Shown here piece after piece: positions 8,057 to 16,203 of a DNA stretch of 64,000 bases (position 1 is the stretch's first letter; each line of letters starts with the position of its first letter). The DNA is from Capnocytophaga ochracea DSM 7271. GTDB taxonomy: Bacteria; Bacteroidota; Bacteroidia; Flavobacteriales; Flavobacteriaceae. The DNA lies in the NCBI RefSeq assembly GCF_000023285.1, contig NC_013162.1, forward strand, positions 2,545,001 to 2,609,000, given 5' to 3'. Below the pieces are notes generated by a model. It did not search any database. It was not told the origin of the DNA and was given only the letters and a program-made list of their open reading frames with translations. The position numbers and the translations under genes were made by a program.

Positions 8057-8659
8057 TTATTTACATTGCCATTGGAAGTCTTCGACTTTAGATTGCATTT
8101 CGGGACGGTACTCATAGTGCCACCACTCTGAGAAAATAGATTTAAAGTTATATTTGTTGAGTACACCCTTCAACAACTTGCGATTCTCAAGTACCTTTTT
8201 AGGGAGGGTCGTGCAAGTGTGATGTGCTTTTTTACCAAAGAAATCAAAAGGAGTACCCATATCTAATTCCTTGCCTTGTGCATCTACAAGGGTAAGATCG
8301 ACAGCAGCCCCGCGATTGTGTTTAGAACCTTTCGCGGGGTTTGCTACGTAGTGGGTACCTGGAAGTATCTTCCACATCTTTTTCTGTACCGAAAGCGGTC
8401 GGTAGCAGTCGAACAATTTAATGCGGTATCCCAACGATTTAAACTCTTCATTAGCTTTTACCAAAGCCTTTGCAGTACTCTTGCGGAGATAGCATTCTCC
8501 ACAATCATATACTGCTTGTTTGAGAAAATTATCGGGGGTGGCGTATTTCATATCGAATACAAAGTCATTAGAAAGGCTTCTGAGGAGCACAAAATCATTC
8601 TGCTGTGCTAAAAGTGAGGACACTGATAATAATATAAAAAGTTGTAAGAGGTATTTCAT
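8057..8659 (-). CDS. D-alanyl-D-alanine dipeptidase (VanX/DdpX family, M15D)
   Basis: A 200-residue zinc peptidase with a cleavable signal (MKYLLQLFILLSVSSLLAQ). The SxHxxGxAxD zinc motif is seen as SKHNRGAAVD and the second zinc/catalytic motif as EWWH near the C-terminus. FDCYRPLSVQKKMW is also a family hallmark. The enzyme hydrolyses D-Ala-D-Ala in the periplasm, in salvage or cell-wall turnover. No van resistance genes are nearby, so a resistance role is not supported. A start 18 nt upstream (8677) would lie inside the -7 promoter box, so 8659 is chosen. Confidence 0.9.
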   Translation of the reverse strand: MKYLLQLFILLSVSSLLAQQNDFVLLRSLSNDFVFDMKYATPDNFLKQAVYDCGECYLRKSTAKALVKANEEFKSLGYRIKLFDCYRPLSVQKKMWKILPGTHYVANPAKGSKHNRGAAVDLTLVDAQGKELDMGTPFDFFGKKAHHTCTTLPKKVLENRKLLKGVLNKYNFKSIFSEWWHYEYRPEMQSKVEDFQWQCK

Positions 8660-8674
8660 AAGAGTGATTTTCGG

Positions 8675-8682
8675 CAAAAGTA
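8675..8682 (-). promoter_or_regulatory. -7 element of the dipeptidase gene
   Basis: On the minus strand this reads TACTTTTG, matching TAnnTTTG, 16 nt from the chosen ATG. It decides the start codon, since the alternative ATG overlaps it. Confidence 0.6.
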
Positions 8683-8702
8683 CAAAAAAACTTAAAAAAG
8701 GC

Positions 8703-8732
8703 TTGCTATATGTAACAAATTTACTACTTTTG
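8703..8732 (+). promoter_or_regulatory. Promoter of smpB
   Basis: TTG (8703-8705), a 19-nt spacer and TACTTTTG (8725-8732). The ATG of smpB follows only 4 nt after the -7 box, so the transcript may be leaderless. It is divergent from the dipeptidase promoter. Confidence 0.7.
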
Positions 8733-8736
8733 TGCT

Positions 8737-9192
8737 ATGATTCAGAAAACAGTACAAATACTCAACAAACGGGCAAAATTTGAATATGAAATCCTCGACA
8801 AATACACGGCGGGGATTGTGCTCGTGGGTACCGAAATAAAGTCTATACGAATGGGAAAAGCCTCGATAGCTGAGAGTTTTTGCGAGTTTAACGATAAAGG
8901 AGAGCTTTTCGTAATCAACTCTACCATTGAAGCATATGACTTTGGCACCTATTACAACCACCGCCCAAAAAGTGAACGCAAACTGCTTTTGCAGAAAAAA
9001 GAACTTCGCAAACTCAATAAAGAAGTGAAAAATAGCGGACTTACCATCGTACCTCTCAAACTCTTTATTAACGAAAAAGGCTTGGCTAAAATGGATATAG
9101 CCTTAGTACGCGGTAAGAAATTGTACGATAAACGCGAAACTATTAAAGACCGTGATAACAAGAGAAACTTGGATAGGCTGATGAAGAAGTAA
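8737..9192 (+). CDS. smpB: SsrA-binding protein SmpB
   Basis: A 151-residue RNA-binding protein that delivers tmRNA to stalled ribosomes for trans-translation. Family landmarks include [10 protein letters not shown] near the N-terminus, [18 protein letters not shown], the [11 protein letters not shown] segment, [20 protein letters not shown] and a basic C-terminal tail with [14 protein letters not shown]. Length is normal. The promoter lies so close that translation probably starts at or next to the 5' end of the mRNA. The tmRNA gene itself is not in this window. Confidence 0.96.
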   Translation: MIQKTVQILNKRAKFEYEILDKYTAGIVLVGTEIKSIRMGKASIAESFCEFNDKGELFVINSTIEAYDFGTYYNHRPKSERKLLLQKKELRKLNKEVKNSGLTIVPLKLFINEKGLAKMDIALVRGKKLYDKRETIKDRDNKRNLDRLMKK

Positions 9193-9206
9193 GTCCTCAC
9201 CCCGTT

Positions 9207-9227
9207 CCCCTCTCCCAAGGAGAGGGG
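9207..9227. repeat. CCCCTCTCC-CAA-GGAGAGGGG hairpin
   Basis: A perfect 9-bp stem with a CAA loop, preceded by CCTCACCCCGTT, lies just after smpB. A related but degenerate copy with the same CCTCACCCC lead-in occurs at 24858-24912. No T-tract follows, so termination is possible but not typical. Confidence 0.75.
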
Positions 9228-9267
9228 CAAACTGTGAATTAATTATTAACAATTAATCATTAGATAA

Positions 9268-9750
9268 GTGTATAGAGATTTTAAAGAACTCCCCGATGAT
9301 GCCCGTGTGTGGGTATACCAATGCAACCGTAGCTTTACAGAAGAAGAGCAAAAGCAACTGCATACACAATTAGAAGAATTTATAAACCACTGGATGGTGC
9401 ACGGTAAGGATTTGCTATCATCATTTGAATTGCGCTATAACCGATTTATAGTTATAGGAGCATTACCCGATGCCCACGGTGTAGGAGGTTGTTCTCTTGA
9501 TGCTTTAGCGCACTTTATTCAAGAGCTTGAAGCCCAATACAACGTTACATTGCTTGACCGTATGAATGTGAGTTACCGTCAAGGTGAACACATCGCCTAT
9601 AAAAACCTTGCCGATTTCAAAAAAATGGTAAAAGAAAAAGCAGTATCGGCACAGACTATAGTGTTCAACAATTTGGTAAATACTAAAATAGAATGCGAAG
9701 AGAATTGGGAAGTGCCTTTGGAAGACAGCTGGCACAACCGGTTTTTATAG
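9268..9750 (+). CDS. Conserved Bacteroidota protein of unknown function (GTG start)
   Basis: A 160-residue soluble protein starting with GTG, reading MYRDFKELPDDARVWVYQCNR. Homologues in Flavobacteria are sometimes labelled 'ABC transporter ATPase', but there is no Walker A or other ATPase motif, so that label looks wrong. The conserved-looking segments RYNRFIVIGALPD, FNNLVNT and the C-terminal SWHNRFL are what I recognise of the family. No signal or membrane segment is seen. The TAG stop shares its G with a downstream hairpin array. Confidence 0.75.
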   Translation: MYRDFKELPDDARVWVYQCNRSFTEEEQKQLHTQLEEFINHWMVHGKDLLSSFELRYNRFIVIGALPDAHGVGGCSLDALAHFIQELEAQYNVTLLDRMNVSYRQGEHIAYKNLADFKKMVKEKAVSAQTIVFNNLVNTKIECEENWEVPLEDSWHNRFL

Positions 9751-9826
9751 TGCGAGCCACAGTGCGAGCCGCACAAGCAAAAAGTGCGAGCCACACAGGC
9801 AATAAGTGCGAACCACACAGACAATA
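9750..9826. repeat. Array of four AGC-loop hairpin units
   Basis: Four degenerate units follow each other: GTGCG-AGC-CAC, GTGCG-AGC-CGCAC, GTGCG-AGC-CACAC and GTGCG-AAC-CACAC, most followed by A/G-GGCA or a close variant. The first begins on the G of the upstream TAG stop codon. Confidence 0.8.
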
Positions 9827-9838
9827 AAAGAAGTATGA

Positions 9839-9869
9839 ACTTTGCCAAAATCTGAAACTTTGGCAAAGT
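9839..9869. repeat. CTTTGGCAAAG palindrome between convergent genes
   Basis: ACTTTGCCAAAATCT and AAACTTTGGCAAAGT face each other with one base between, giving an imperfect stem of about 13 bp. It lies between two convergent genes and could act as a transcription end for either, although it lacks a long T-tract. Confidence 0.7.
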
Positions 9870-9919
9870 GTAGCGACGCAAATGCGATTTTAAGACTTTT
9901 CGGACAGCCTTTTTTATTG

Positions 9920-11116
9920 TTAATATATCTGTCCTCTTAGTAAGTCTTCGAAGGTTTCTGCCTTTCTGATAAGTTTAGCTTCCCCATTCTGCCACAATAC
10001 TTCTGCTGGACGCAAGCGTGAATTGTAGTTGCTCGCCATAGTGTAGCAATAGGCACCTGCATTGTGAAAGCACAATATATCGCCCTCAGTAATCTCAGCT
10101 ATTTGTCGGTTGGAGGCAAAGGTATCGGTCTCGCATATATACCCGACTACTGAATAGAAACGATTCTTACCTTCGGGGTTAGAAATGTTTTCGATATAAT
10201 GATTAGCCCCGTAGAACATTGGTCGGATAAGATGATTGAAACCAGAGTCGATGCCTGCAAATACCGTAGAAGTGGTTTGCTTTACTACATTCACCTTTAC
10301 TAAAAAGTAGCCTGCTTCACTTACTAAAAACTTACCAGGTTCGAAAGCTAATGTAAGGTTGCGACCGTACTCCTTGCAGAAATCAGCAAAGCGACTGCTG
10401 AGACGTTCGCCCAACTCTTCTATATTGGTTTGTATATCTCCCTCTTTATAAGGCACTTTAAAGCCACTGCCAAAGTCGATAAATTGTAAATCCTTAAAGT
10501 GTTTAGCGGTTTCAAAGAGTATTTCGGCAGCGTATAGGAACACATCAATATCTAAAATATCACTACCTGTGTGCATATGGATACCGTTGATGTGCATCTT
10601 TGTATTCTCGACGATGCGCAAGATATGCGGTATTTGATGAATGCTAATACCAAACTTACTATCGATATGCCCTACCGAAATATTGCTATTACCGCCTGCC
10701 ATCACGTGTGGATTGATACGAATACACACGGGTATCTCAGGGTGTTGTGTGCCAAACTGCTCCAAGAACGAAAGATTATCGATGTTGAGCTGTACTCCTA
10801 AGCGCATAGCCTCCTCAATTTCGTCCATTGAGACACCATTAGGCGTAAAAATAATTTGCTGAGGGTCAAAACCTGCCAGCAATCCCAACTGTACTTCCTG
10901 AATAGAAACGGTATCGAGACCAGCCCCCAAGTCCTTCATCAATTTCAAGATAGAAATATTAGAAAGGGCTTTCATTGCATAGTTGATGCGCAACTTGGGT
11001 ACTGAGGCAAAGGCATTGGTAAGTCGGTTATATTGAGAAGCAATCTTCTGGGCATCATATACATATACAGGGCTACCGTAAGTATTTGCTATGTTTAGTA
11101 AATCGTTTATTTTCAT
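9920..11116 (-). CDS. lysA: Diaminopimelate decarboxylase
   Basis: A 398-residue PLP enzyme of the alanine-racemase-fold decarboxylases, making L-lysine from meso-diaminopimelate in the cytoplasm. The PLP-binding lysine is in YAMKALSN (about residue 49). HTGSD, GGG-like GSGFKVPY, EPGKFLVSEAG and the CETDTFASNR segment (substrate-binding Cys and Asp) are visible. The last part includes GAYCYTMASNYNSRLRP. Length is typical. It is transcribed alone from its own promoter. Confidence 0.95.
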   Translation of the reverse strand: MKINDLLNIANTYGSPVYVYDAQKIASQYNRLTNAFASVPKLRINYAMKALSNISILKLMKDLGAGLDTVSIQEVQLGLLAGFDPQQIIFTPNGVSMDEIEEAMRLGVQLNIDNLSFLEQFGTQHPEIPVCIRINPHVMAGGNSNISVGHIDSKFGISIHQIPHILRIVENTKMHINGIHMHTGSDILDIDVFLYAAEILFETAKHFKDLQFIDFGSGFKVPYKEGDIQTNIEELGERLSSRFADFCKEYGRNLTLAFEPGKFLVSEAGYFLVKVNVVKQTTSTVFAGIDSGFNHLIRPMFYGANHYIENISNPEGKNRFYSVVGYICETDTFASNRQIAEITEGDILCFHNAGAYCYTMASNYNSRLRPAEVLWQNGEAKLIRKAETFEDLLRGQIY

Positions 11117-11149
11117 TGAATATACTGTTGTTTAAATGATTATAGGGCA

Positions 11150-11157
11150 CAAAAGTA
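11150..11157 (-). promoter_or_regulatory. -7 element of lysA
   Basis: On the minus strand this reads TACTTTTG, about 34 nt upstream of the lysA ATG. Confidence 0.6.
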
Positions 11158-11731
11158 CAAATAATTAGCAAAATGGCAAATAATATTAATAATACCAGAA
11201 ATGCCAATAATACTAAATTAATGACAAATGATGGTGTGAGCCACACAGGCGGGTGTGAGCCACACGGGCAGATAAAATTAGTAAATGAGTCAATTAGCAA
11301 ATTAGCAAATGGGGTGGGAGAATAAAATAATGTAGAAAGAAGCCTTATTTAATGATTAATGGTTAATGATTAATTTAGGAGAAGCTTATAGGAAAGACGA
11401 ACAAAAGACGGTGCGAGCCACACAGGCAGTCGTAGCACGACAGGCAGATAATGAAAAGACGAACAAAAGACGAACAAAAGACGAACAAAAGACGAACAAA
11501 AGACGAACAATGAACGAAGAAAAGATAAATCTAAGGTGGAAATAAGAAGAAGGTTATTAGTAGAATTCATACTGCAACGGCGAAGGGTATATGAAGATGG
11601 GGTTGTTTTATGTGTGAAAAACAGTAGTTTTCAGATATTTAAATAATAATTTCAAATTAATTAAACGACTGGAATACAGTATATAATAAATTAGTATACA
11701 CAAAAATAATCTGAAAAAAGAGAAAAAAGTT
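11158..11731. other. Repeat-mosaic gap between lysA and rpmB
   Basis: No gene is supported. It contains the 9-mer module in reverse (11182-11219), two GTGTG-AGC-CACAC hairpins (11232-11270), TTAGCAAAT units (11288-11310), ATTAATG-type octamers (11350-11375), an AAGCTTATAGGAA module, a hairpin pair plus period-11 array (11386-11515), and a degenerate relative of the 138-bp block (11520-11570). The flanking genes are divergent. Confidence 0.75.
11386..11515. repeat. Period-11 array with two hairpins
   Basis: After AAGCTTATAGGAA and one GACGAACAAAA unit come hairpins GTGCG-AGC-CACAC and GTCGT-AGC-ACGAC, each followed by AGGCAG. Then five exact-period units of GACGAACAAAA follow (11458, 11469, 11480, 11491, 11502). 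An inverted, rearranged counterpart lies at about 49170-49290. Confidence 0.85.
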
Positions 11732-11761
11732 TTGCCGTTTCAAAAAATAGTTATACCTTTG
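11732..11761 (+). promoter_or_regulatory. Promoter of the rpmB-rpmG operon
   Basis: TTG (11732-11734), a 19-nt spacer and TACCTTTG (11754-11761) fit the consensus well, as expected for ribosomal protein genes. Confidence 0.75.
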
Positions 11762-11802
11762 CGCCCTGAATATAAATAACACATTAATAAATAGAGAAAA
11801 AA

Positions 11803-12039
11803 ATGGCAAGAGTTTGTGACTTAACAGGCAAAAAAGCATTGGTGGGCAATAACGTGTCACACGCAATGAACAAAACTAAACGTAAATTCAATGTAAACCT
11901 CCGTACAAAACGTTTCTTCATTCCAGAAGAGAATCGTTGGATTACCCTAAAAGTATCGGCAACTGCAATTAAAACTATCGACAAGAAAGGTATCTATGCA
12001 GTGCTTAAAGAAGTAGAACGTAACGGATATATTAACTAA
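11803..12039 (+). CDS. rpmB: 50S ribosomal protein L28
   Basis: A 78-residue bL28. MARVCDLTGKKALVGNNVSHA and the middle NRTKRRF-like segment (NVNLRTKRFFIPEENRW) are diagnostic. Only one cysteine is present, so this is the zinc-free form. First gene of a cluster with rpmG, a DUF4295 gene and, after a terminator, ftsY. Confidence 0.96.
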   Translation: MARVCDLTGKKALVGNNVSHAMNKTKRKFNVNLRTKRFFIPEENRWITLKVSATAIKTIDKKGIYAVLKEVERNGYIN

Positions 12040-12056
12040 TTTAAAAGAATACTAAA

Positions 12057-12239
12057 ATGGCTAAAAAAGGAAATAGAATTCAGGTTATTTTGGAGTGCAC
12101 TGAGCACAAAGAGTCTGGTTTACCAGGAACTTCACGTTACATCACTACCAAAAACAAAAAAAATACCCCAGATAGATTAGAGCTTAAGAAGTTCAACCCT
12201 ATCCTCAAGAAAGTAACTGTTCATAAAGAAATTAAATAA
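12057..12239 (+). CDS. rpmG: 50S ribosomal protein L33
   Basis: A 60-residue bL33. The segments [34 protein letters not shown] and the basic end are family landmarks. The zinc-binding CxxC pairs of the C+ form are absent (only one Cys), so this is the zinc-free form, as with L28 next to it. It lies 17 nt after rpmB and 10 nt before the DUF4295 gene. Confidence 0.96.
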   Translation: MAKKGNRIQVILECTEHKESGLPGTSRYITTKNKKNTPDRLELKKFNPILKKVTVHKEIK

Positions 12240-12249
12240 TTAAAACGTT

Positions 12250-12402
12250 ATGGCAAAGAAAACAGTAGCAACCCTACAAGGTAAATCTAAGAAGCATACT
12301 AAAGCTATCAAAATGGTGAAATCACCTAAAACAGGTGCTTATACTTTCGTAGAAAGCGTAATGGCTCCTGAGCTCGTTGATGAATTTTTGAAGAAGAAAT
12401 AA
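12250..12402 (+). CDS. DUF4295 small basic protein, probably ribosome-associated
   Basis: A 50-residue, strongly basic protein starting MAKKTVATLQGKSKKHTKAIK and ending ELVDEFLKKK. It matches the DUF4295 family, found after rpmG in Bacteroidota. The position directly behind two large-subunit protein genes and ahead of their terminator implies a ribosomal role. A Flavobacterium ribosome structure added a new protein named bL38; this family may be that protein, but I cannot confirm the identity from sequence alone. Confidence 0.85.
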   Translation: MAKKTVATLQGKSKKHTKAIKMVKSPKTGAYTFVESVMAPELVDEFLKKK

Positions 12403-12430
12403 TTAAATTTTCTCTATTTTTATCATATTT

Positions 12431-12458
12431 AAAAAAGCTGTCGTGAGACGGCTTTTTT
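12431..12458 (+). terminator. Rho-independent terminator of the rpmB operon
   Basis: Stem GCTGTC (12437-12442) pairs with GACGGC (12447-12452) around a GTGA loop, flanked by A6 and T6. It separates the ribosomal genes from ftsY. Confidence 0.9.
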
Positions 12459-12486
12459 GCATATATAAACTTTTTTACTACCTTTG
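12457..12486 (+). promoter_or_regulatory. Promoter of ftsY
   Basis: TTG (12457-12459) overlaps the end of the terminator T-tract, with a 19-nt spacer to TACCTTTG (12479-12486). ftsY is therefore read both from here and possibly by read-through. Confidence 0.7.
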
Positions 12487-12515
12487 CACTCATATCCTAA
12501 AATATACAATAAGCT

Positions 12516-13478
12516 ATGGCATTGCAATTTCTGAAAAATATCTTTTCAAAAGAAAAGAAAGAAACCTTAGATAAAGGCTTAGAGAAATCTAAAAACAGCT
12601 TCTTTGATCGCTTAGGAAAGGCTCTCGTTGGGAAATCGAAAGTAGATGAAGAGGTGCTTGATGACCTTGAAGAAGTGCTTATTGCCAGTGATGTAGGAGT
12701 GAATACTACTCTTAAAATCATTGACCGTATAGAGACTCGTGTGGCTAAAGACAAGTACTTAAATACTTCTGAACTGAATACTATCCTTCGTGAAGAAATA
12801 GCAGGACTTCTATCAGAAACTCATACAGGAGAAGCAACAGACTTTACTTTACCTTCTGAAAAAAAACCTTATGTGATGATGGTAGTAGGGGTAAACGGAG
12901 CTGGAAAGACCACTACTATTGGCAAGCTAGCAAGTCAGTTTACTAAAAAAGGTTTGAAAGTAGTATTAGGTGCTGCTGATACTTTCCGCGCCGCTGCGAT
13001 TGACCAACTACAAGTGTGGGCAGACCGTACCGGAGTGCCAATGATTAAACAGCAGTTAGGTAGCGATCCTGCTTCGGTAGCCTATGATACCCTTAGTTCG
13101 GCGGTAAAACAAAATGCTGATGTAGTAATTATTGATACAGCAGGACGCTTGCACAATAAAATCAATCTAATGAACGAGCTTTCTAAAATCAAGCGCGTGA
13201 TGCAGAAAGTCATTCCTGATGCACCTCACGAAGTGCTGTTAGTACTCGATGGTTCTACTGGACAAAATGCCTTTGAGCAAGCTAAAGAATTTACCAAAGC
13301 CACTGAAGTAACCGCTTTGGCTGTTACTAAATTGGACGGTACTGCCAAGGGAGGTGTGGTAATAGGCATCTCTGACCAATTTCAGATTCCTGTAAAATAC
13401 ATAGGAGTAGGAGAAGGTATAGACGACTTACAAATTTTTAACAAATATGAGTTCGTAGATTCTTTCTTTAAAGAATAA
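12516..13478 (+). CDS. ftsY: Signal recognition particle receptor FtsY
   Basis: A 320-residue SRP-family GTPase that docks SRP-ribosome complexes at the inner membrane. The acidic/basic A domain is short, then the N domain and the G domain with GVNGAGKTTTIGKL (G1, around residue 128), DTAGRL (G3), TKLDGTAKGG (G4) and the FVDSFF end. AADTFRAAAIDQL is the SRP-specific insertion box. Length is typical for Bacteroidota. Confidence 0.97.
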   Translation: MALQFLKNIFSKEKKETLDKGLEKSKNSFFDRLGKALVGKSKVDEEVLDDLEEVLIASDVGVNTTLKIIDRIETRVAKDKYLNTSELNTILREEIAGLLSETHTGEATDFTLPSEKKPYVMMVVGVNGAGKTTTIGKLASQFTKKGLKVVLGAADTFRAAAIDQLQVWADRTGVPMIKQQLGSDPASVAYDTLSSAVKQNADVVIIDTAGRLHNKINLMNELSKIKRVMQKVIPDAPHEVLLVLDGSTGQNAFEQAKEFTKATEVTALAVTKLDGTAKGGVVIGISDQFQIPVKYIGVGEGIDDLQIFNKYEFVDSFFKE

Positions 13479-13517
13479 CAACTTCAAAACTAAAATGAGT
13501 AATTAATTAACATTGTA

Positions 13518-14552
13518 CTAAAAGCGAACCTTTATTGTATCGGTCATCGCATAAGCTTGGCAGGTGAGAATATAACCTTGGGATACTTCTTCTTCGCTGA
13601 GGGTTTCATTCTTAGCCATTTTGGCTTCTCCCTCCTCTACCCTACCGATACAGCTACTACACACGCCGTTCAGGCAAGAGTAAGGTGCATCGTAGCCACG
13701 TAAGAGTGCCGAACTGAGAAGTGTTTGGTTGCGCGCACTCTCAAAGCTGTGTGTCTGTCCGTTAAGTTCAAGAGTAATGGCAACATTGCCTTGTAGGGTG
13801 CTGTAATCTATCTCAGCTGGCGATGCCTCAAAAAGCTCTGTAAAAATGCGGTCTTTGTCTATCCCTCTTAACAAGAGTATCTCACGGAGGTTTTTCACCA
13901 ATTCCGTAGGACCACAAGCATAGTAACGCCCCCAGTTAAGATCTTTGTATTTGGCAAAAATCTCGTTTACTATCCTATCGTTGATGCGCCCCGTATAGTG
14001 GTCGCCCCAAGGCTGCTGACTGAAAGCGTAGTGGACTAAAAAGCGTTCGGGGTACTGAATGCGGAGGGCTTCTATTTCATCAAAAAACAAAGCTTCCTCT
14101 TTAGACTTATTGCCATAGACAAATACTACCTTGATATTCGTTTTAGACAAGGCTGTTTTAGCAATGCTCATCATAGGGGTTACGCCACTTCCTGCCGAGA
14201 AGAGCATAATATCGCGATTGCCAAAGATGTCGTAGAAGAATACGAAAGAACCCTTAGGCGGCATCACTTCTAATACATCACCTGCTTTGAGTTGGGTCGT
14301 CGCATAGGTAGAGAACACACCATTAAGCACGCGCTTTACGGCTACGCTCAGTTCACCTTCGTTCACTCCAGAGCAAATAGAATAAGCACGACGCACCTTT
14401 TCTCCGCCAATCGTTTGTTGGAGAGTAAGGTATTCGCCAGCTTCGAAGTGAAATACTTTCTTCAATAACTCAGGTACTTCAAAGGTAATCATTACCGATG
14501 AAGTAGTAAGTTGTGTGATTTTAGATATAGTTAGTTCGTAAAATCGATTCAT
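13518..14552 (-). CDS. Ferredoxin-NADP reductase-type flavoprotein with C-terminal [2Fe-2S] domain
   Basis: A 344-residue three-domain oxidoreductase of the PaaE/Hmp-reductase type. FAD-binding RAYSICSG is near residue 56, the pyridine-nucleotide site GSGVTPMMSIAK near 119, and the plant-type ferredoxin domain has CLNGVCSSC plus a later Cys in ILTCQAYA. It would pass electrons from NAD(P)H to an oxygenase or other acceptor. The paa oxygenase genes are not in the window, so the partner is unknown. Its ATG overlaps the stop of the upstream S41 protease by 4 nt, implying translational coupling. Confidence 0.85.
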   Translation of the reverse strand: MNRFYELTISKITQLTTSSVMITFEVPELLKKVFHFEAGEYLTLQQTIGGEKVRRAYSICSGVNEGELSVAVKRVLNGVFSTYATTQLKAGDVLEVMPPKGSFVFFYDIFGNRDIMLFSAGSGVTPMMSIAKTALSKTNIKVVFVYGNKSKEEALFFDEIEALRIQYPERFLVHYAFSQQPWGDHYTGRINDRIVNEIFAKYKDLNWGRYYACGPTELVKNLREILLLRGIDKDRIFTELFEASPAEIDYSTLQGNVAITLELNGQTHSFESARNQTLLSSALLRGYDAPYSCLNGVCSSCIGRVEEGEAKMAKNETLSEEEVSQGYILTCQAYAMTDTIKVRF

Positions 14553-16027
14553 TTGTACATTTCATTCAAGCCAAAATAGCCAGAGGTAGAAGTACCAAGC
14601 TTCTCAAAGTAAAAAGTTTCTTTCGACGCTGATCGCGAAGCTCTCCCGGCAACATTCCCTGTAATCTCTTGTAAGGTGCGAGCCAAAAGGGGTTCAGTTT
14701 CGTCGCCTAATACCCCCAAATCATTTACAATCTCACTAATCTGGACATTAGGTTCTAAGCCATTTACGTAATCGCCTATGCCTTTAGCATTTTCTATCTT
14801 CATCACCAAAGGTTGCATCGCCCATTTGTGCTTAGGGTTTTTAACTTTTCGCTGCTTATCGGTAAAGTCGTAAACAGTCACCGATCCTTGGTTCTTACCC
14901 ATTGTGGTTTCACCTATCTGCACTACATCTATGTAGGCTTTAAGACCATTGATAACCAATTCACTGGCTGAAGCTGTCCCGTCCGAAGTAATTACATACA
15001 CTTTGTTAAGTCGCAGACTATTGATAGCCACCTGCCGACTGCCTTTTACCATATTAGACGTAAAATACTCTCTTTCATTCCCTCTAAAAGGTTGCAACTT
15101 GCTATTCCATTTTTCTACCGCAAACACCTGTCCGTTAAACTGACCTGTAATCATCGATGCTAAGTAAGTAGCCGAATTAACGCTTCCCCCACCATTGTAA
15201 CGCAAATCGAGTATTAAGTCAGTAACCCCCTCTGCTTTAAACTCCGCAAAAGCATCGTTCAGTGCCTCATCAAAATCAGCTGTAAAAGCATTGTACATCA
15301 GGTAAGCTATTTTTTTACCTCCCTTGTTGAATACTTTATGAATAAGTACAGGGTTTTCAGGGGTTTGGTTTTGATTTAAAGTATAGGTTTTCCCTGTAGG
15401 AGTTGCTTTGCCATTTACAATTCTAAAGGTTGAAAACGAAATGACAGCCGTATTTTGCAACAGTTGAAAATAATTAGAACGGTTAAGTAATTGCCCGTTG
15501 ATAGTGGTTATCAAATCCCCCCGTTGCAAACCTTGTTGTTCTGCCTCCGATTTAGGCACTACATAACGCACTACAGTATAAACTCTAGTTTTTGTTTCGT
15601 CTACAAAACCAAAAGCGTAGTTTATACCCACACTGGCAGTAATCCCCTTGAATTGATTTTCAAGCTGAGTGTAATCATCTGTTATATAACTAAAGCGGTC
15701 TATTTCTTCATATCTATTAAGTAACCCTTTATAGAAAAGGACTTTAGGATTGCTAAAACTCTTTAAGAATTGAGTATAACTCTTATTTTTATCTGCTTTG
15801 GTATCAGCCAAACTACCAAAACGGTTATTTTGCAAATTAGGCACATCGGCTTGCCACAAATAATACGTGTTAAGCCCCTTCCAAATAAAATCGCGTACGC
15901 GCAAATCGGTATCGTTACCGGTATAGTCAGAGCCCGTAAAAGACACCTCATTGCCATTAGTAACAGGTTCTTTAGCACAAGATAACAAGCTGATAGCTAT
16001 GAATATAGAGATAAACAAGTGTTTCAT
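14549..16027 (-). CDS. S41 family C-terminal-processing-like peptidase, lipoprotein
   Basis: A 492-residue predicted lipoprotein (MKHLFISIFIAISLLSC). After an N-terminal helical region there is a PDZ segment (VVPKSEAEQQGLQRGDLITTINGQ) and the S41 catalytic core with LILDLRYNGGGSV, SDGTASASELVING (nucleophile Ser) and GKNQGSV (Lys). It probably cleaves C-termini of periplasmic proteins. The start at 16027 is preferred because the longer frame to 16048 begins inside the -7 box. It overlaps the downstream reductase gene by 4 nt, although no functional link is obvious. Confidence 0.9.
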   Translation of the reverse strand: MKHLFISIFIAISLLSCAKEPVTNGNEVSFTGSDYTGNDTDLRVRDFIWKGLNTYYLWQADVPNLQNNRFGSLADTKADKNKSYTQFLKSFSNPKVLFYKGLLNRYEEIDRFSYITDDYTQLENQFKGITASVGINYAFGFVDETKTRVYTVVRYVVPKSEAEQQGLQRGDLITTINGQLLNRSNYFQLLQNTAVISFSTFRIVNGKATPTGKTYTLNQNQTPENPVLIHKVFNKGGKKIAYLMYNAFTADFDEALNDAFAEFKAEGVTDLILDLRYNGGGSVNSATYLASMITGQFNGQVFAVEKWNSKLQPFRGNEREYFTSNMVKGSRQVAINSLRLNKVYVITSDGTASASELVINGLKAYIDVVQIGETTMGKNQGSVTVYDFTDKQRKVKNPKHKWAMQPLVMKIENAKGIGDYVNGLEPNVQISEIVNDLGVLGDETEPLLARTLQEITGNVAGRASRSASKETFYFEKLGTSTSGYFGLNEMYK

Positions 16028-16045
16028 ATTGAAAATAATTTTCCA

Positions 16046-16076
16046 CAAAAGTAATACTTTTTTTATATTTGCACAA
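16046..16076 (-). promoter_or_regulatory. Promoter of the S41 protease-reductase pair
   Basis: On the minus strand TACTTTTG (16046-16053) is preceded by TTG (16074-16076) with a 20-nt spacer, matching the consensus. Confidence 0.65.
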
Positions 16077-16203
16077 ATTTTGTACCAGATAAGAAGTAAA
16101 ACTAAATACCGATACGTGAAGTGTGAAAAACAAAATTTTCTGTTTTACAGCATAAAAAGTAGCTCTTTTTTTCAACTAAAATAGAAGATTCCTTCGGTTT
16201 TCA

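Noticed and set aside
8057-8659. Vancomycin resistance (vanX) interpretation
   Set aside because: No vanH/vanA-type genes are present; chromosomal dipeptidases of this family are common.
9268-9750. ABC transporter ATPase label
   Set aside because: No Walker A, signature motif or other ATPase feature is visible.
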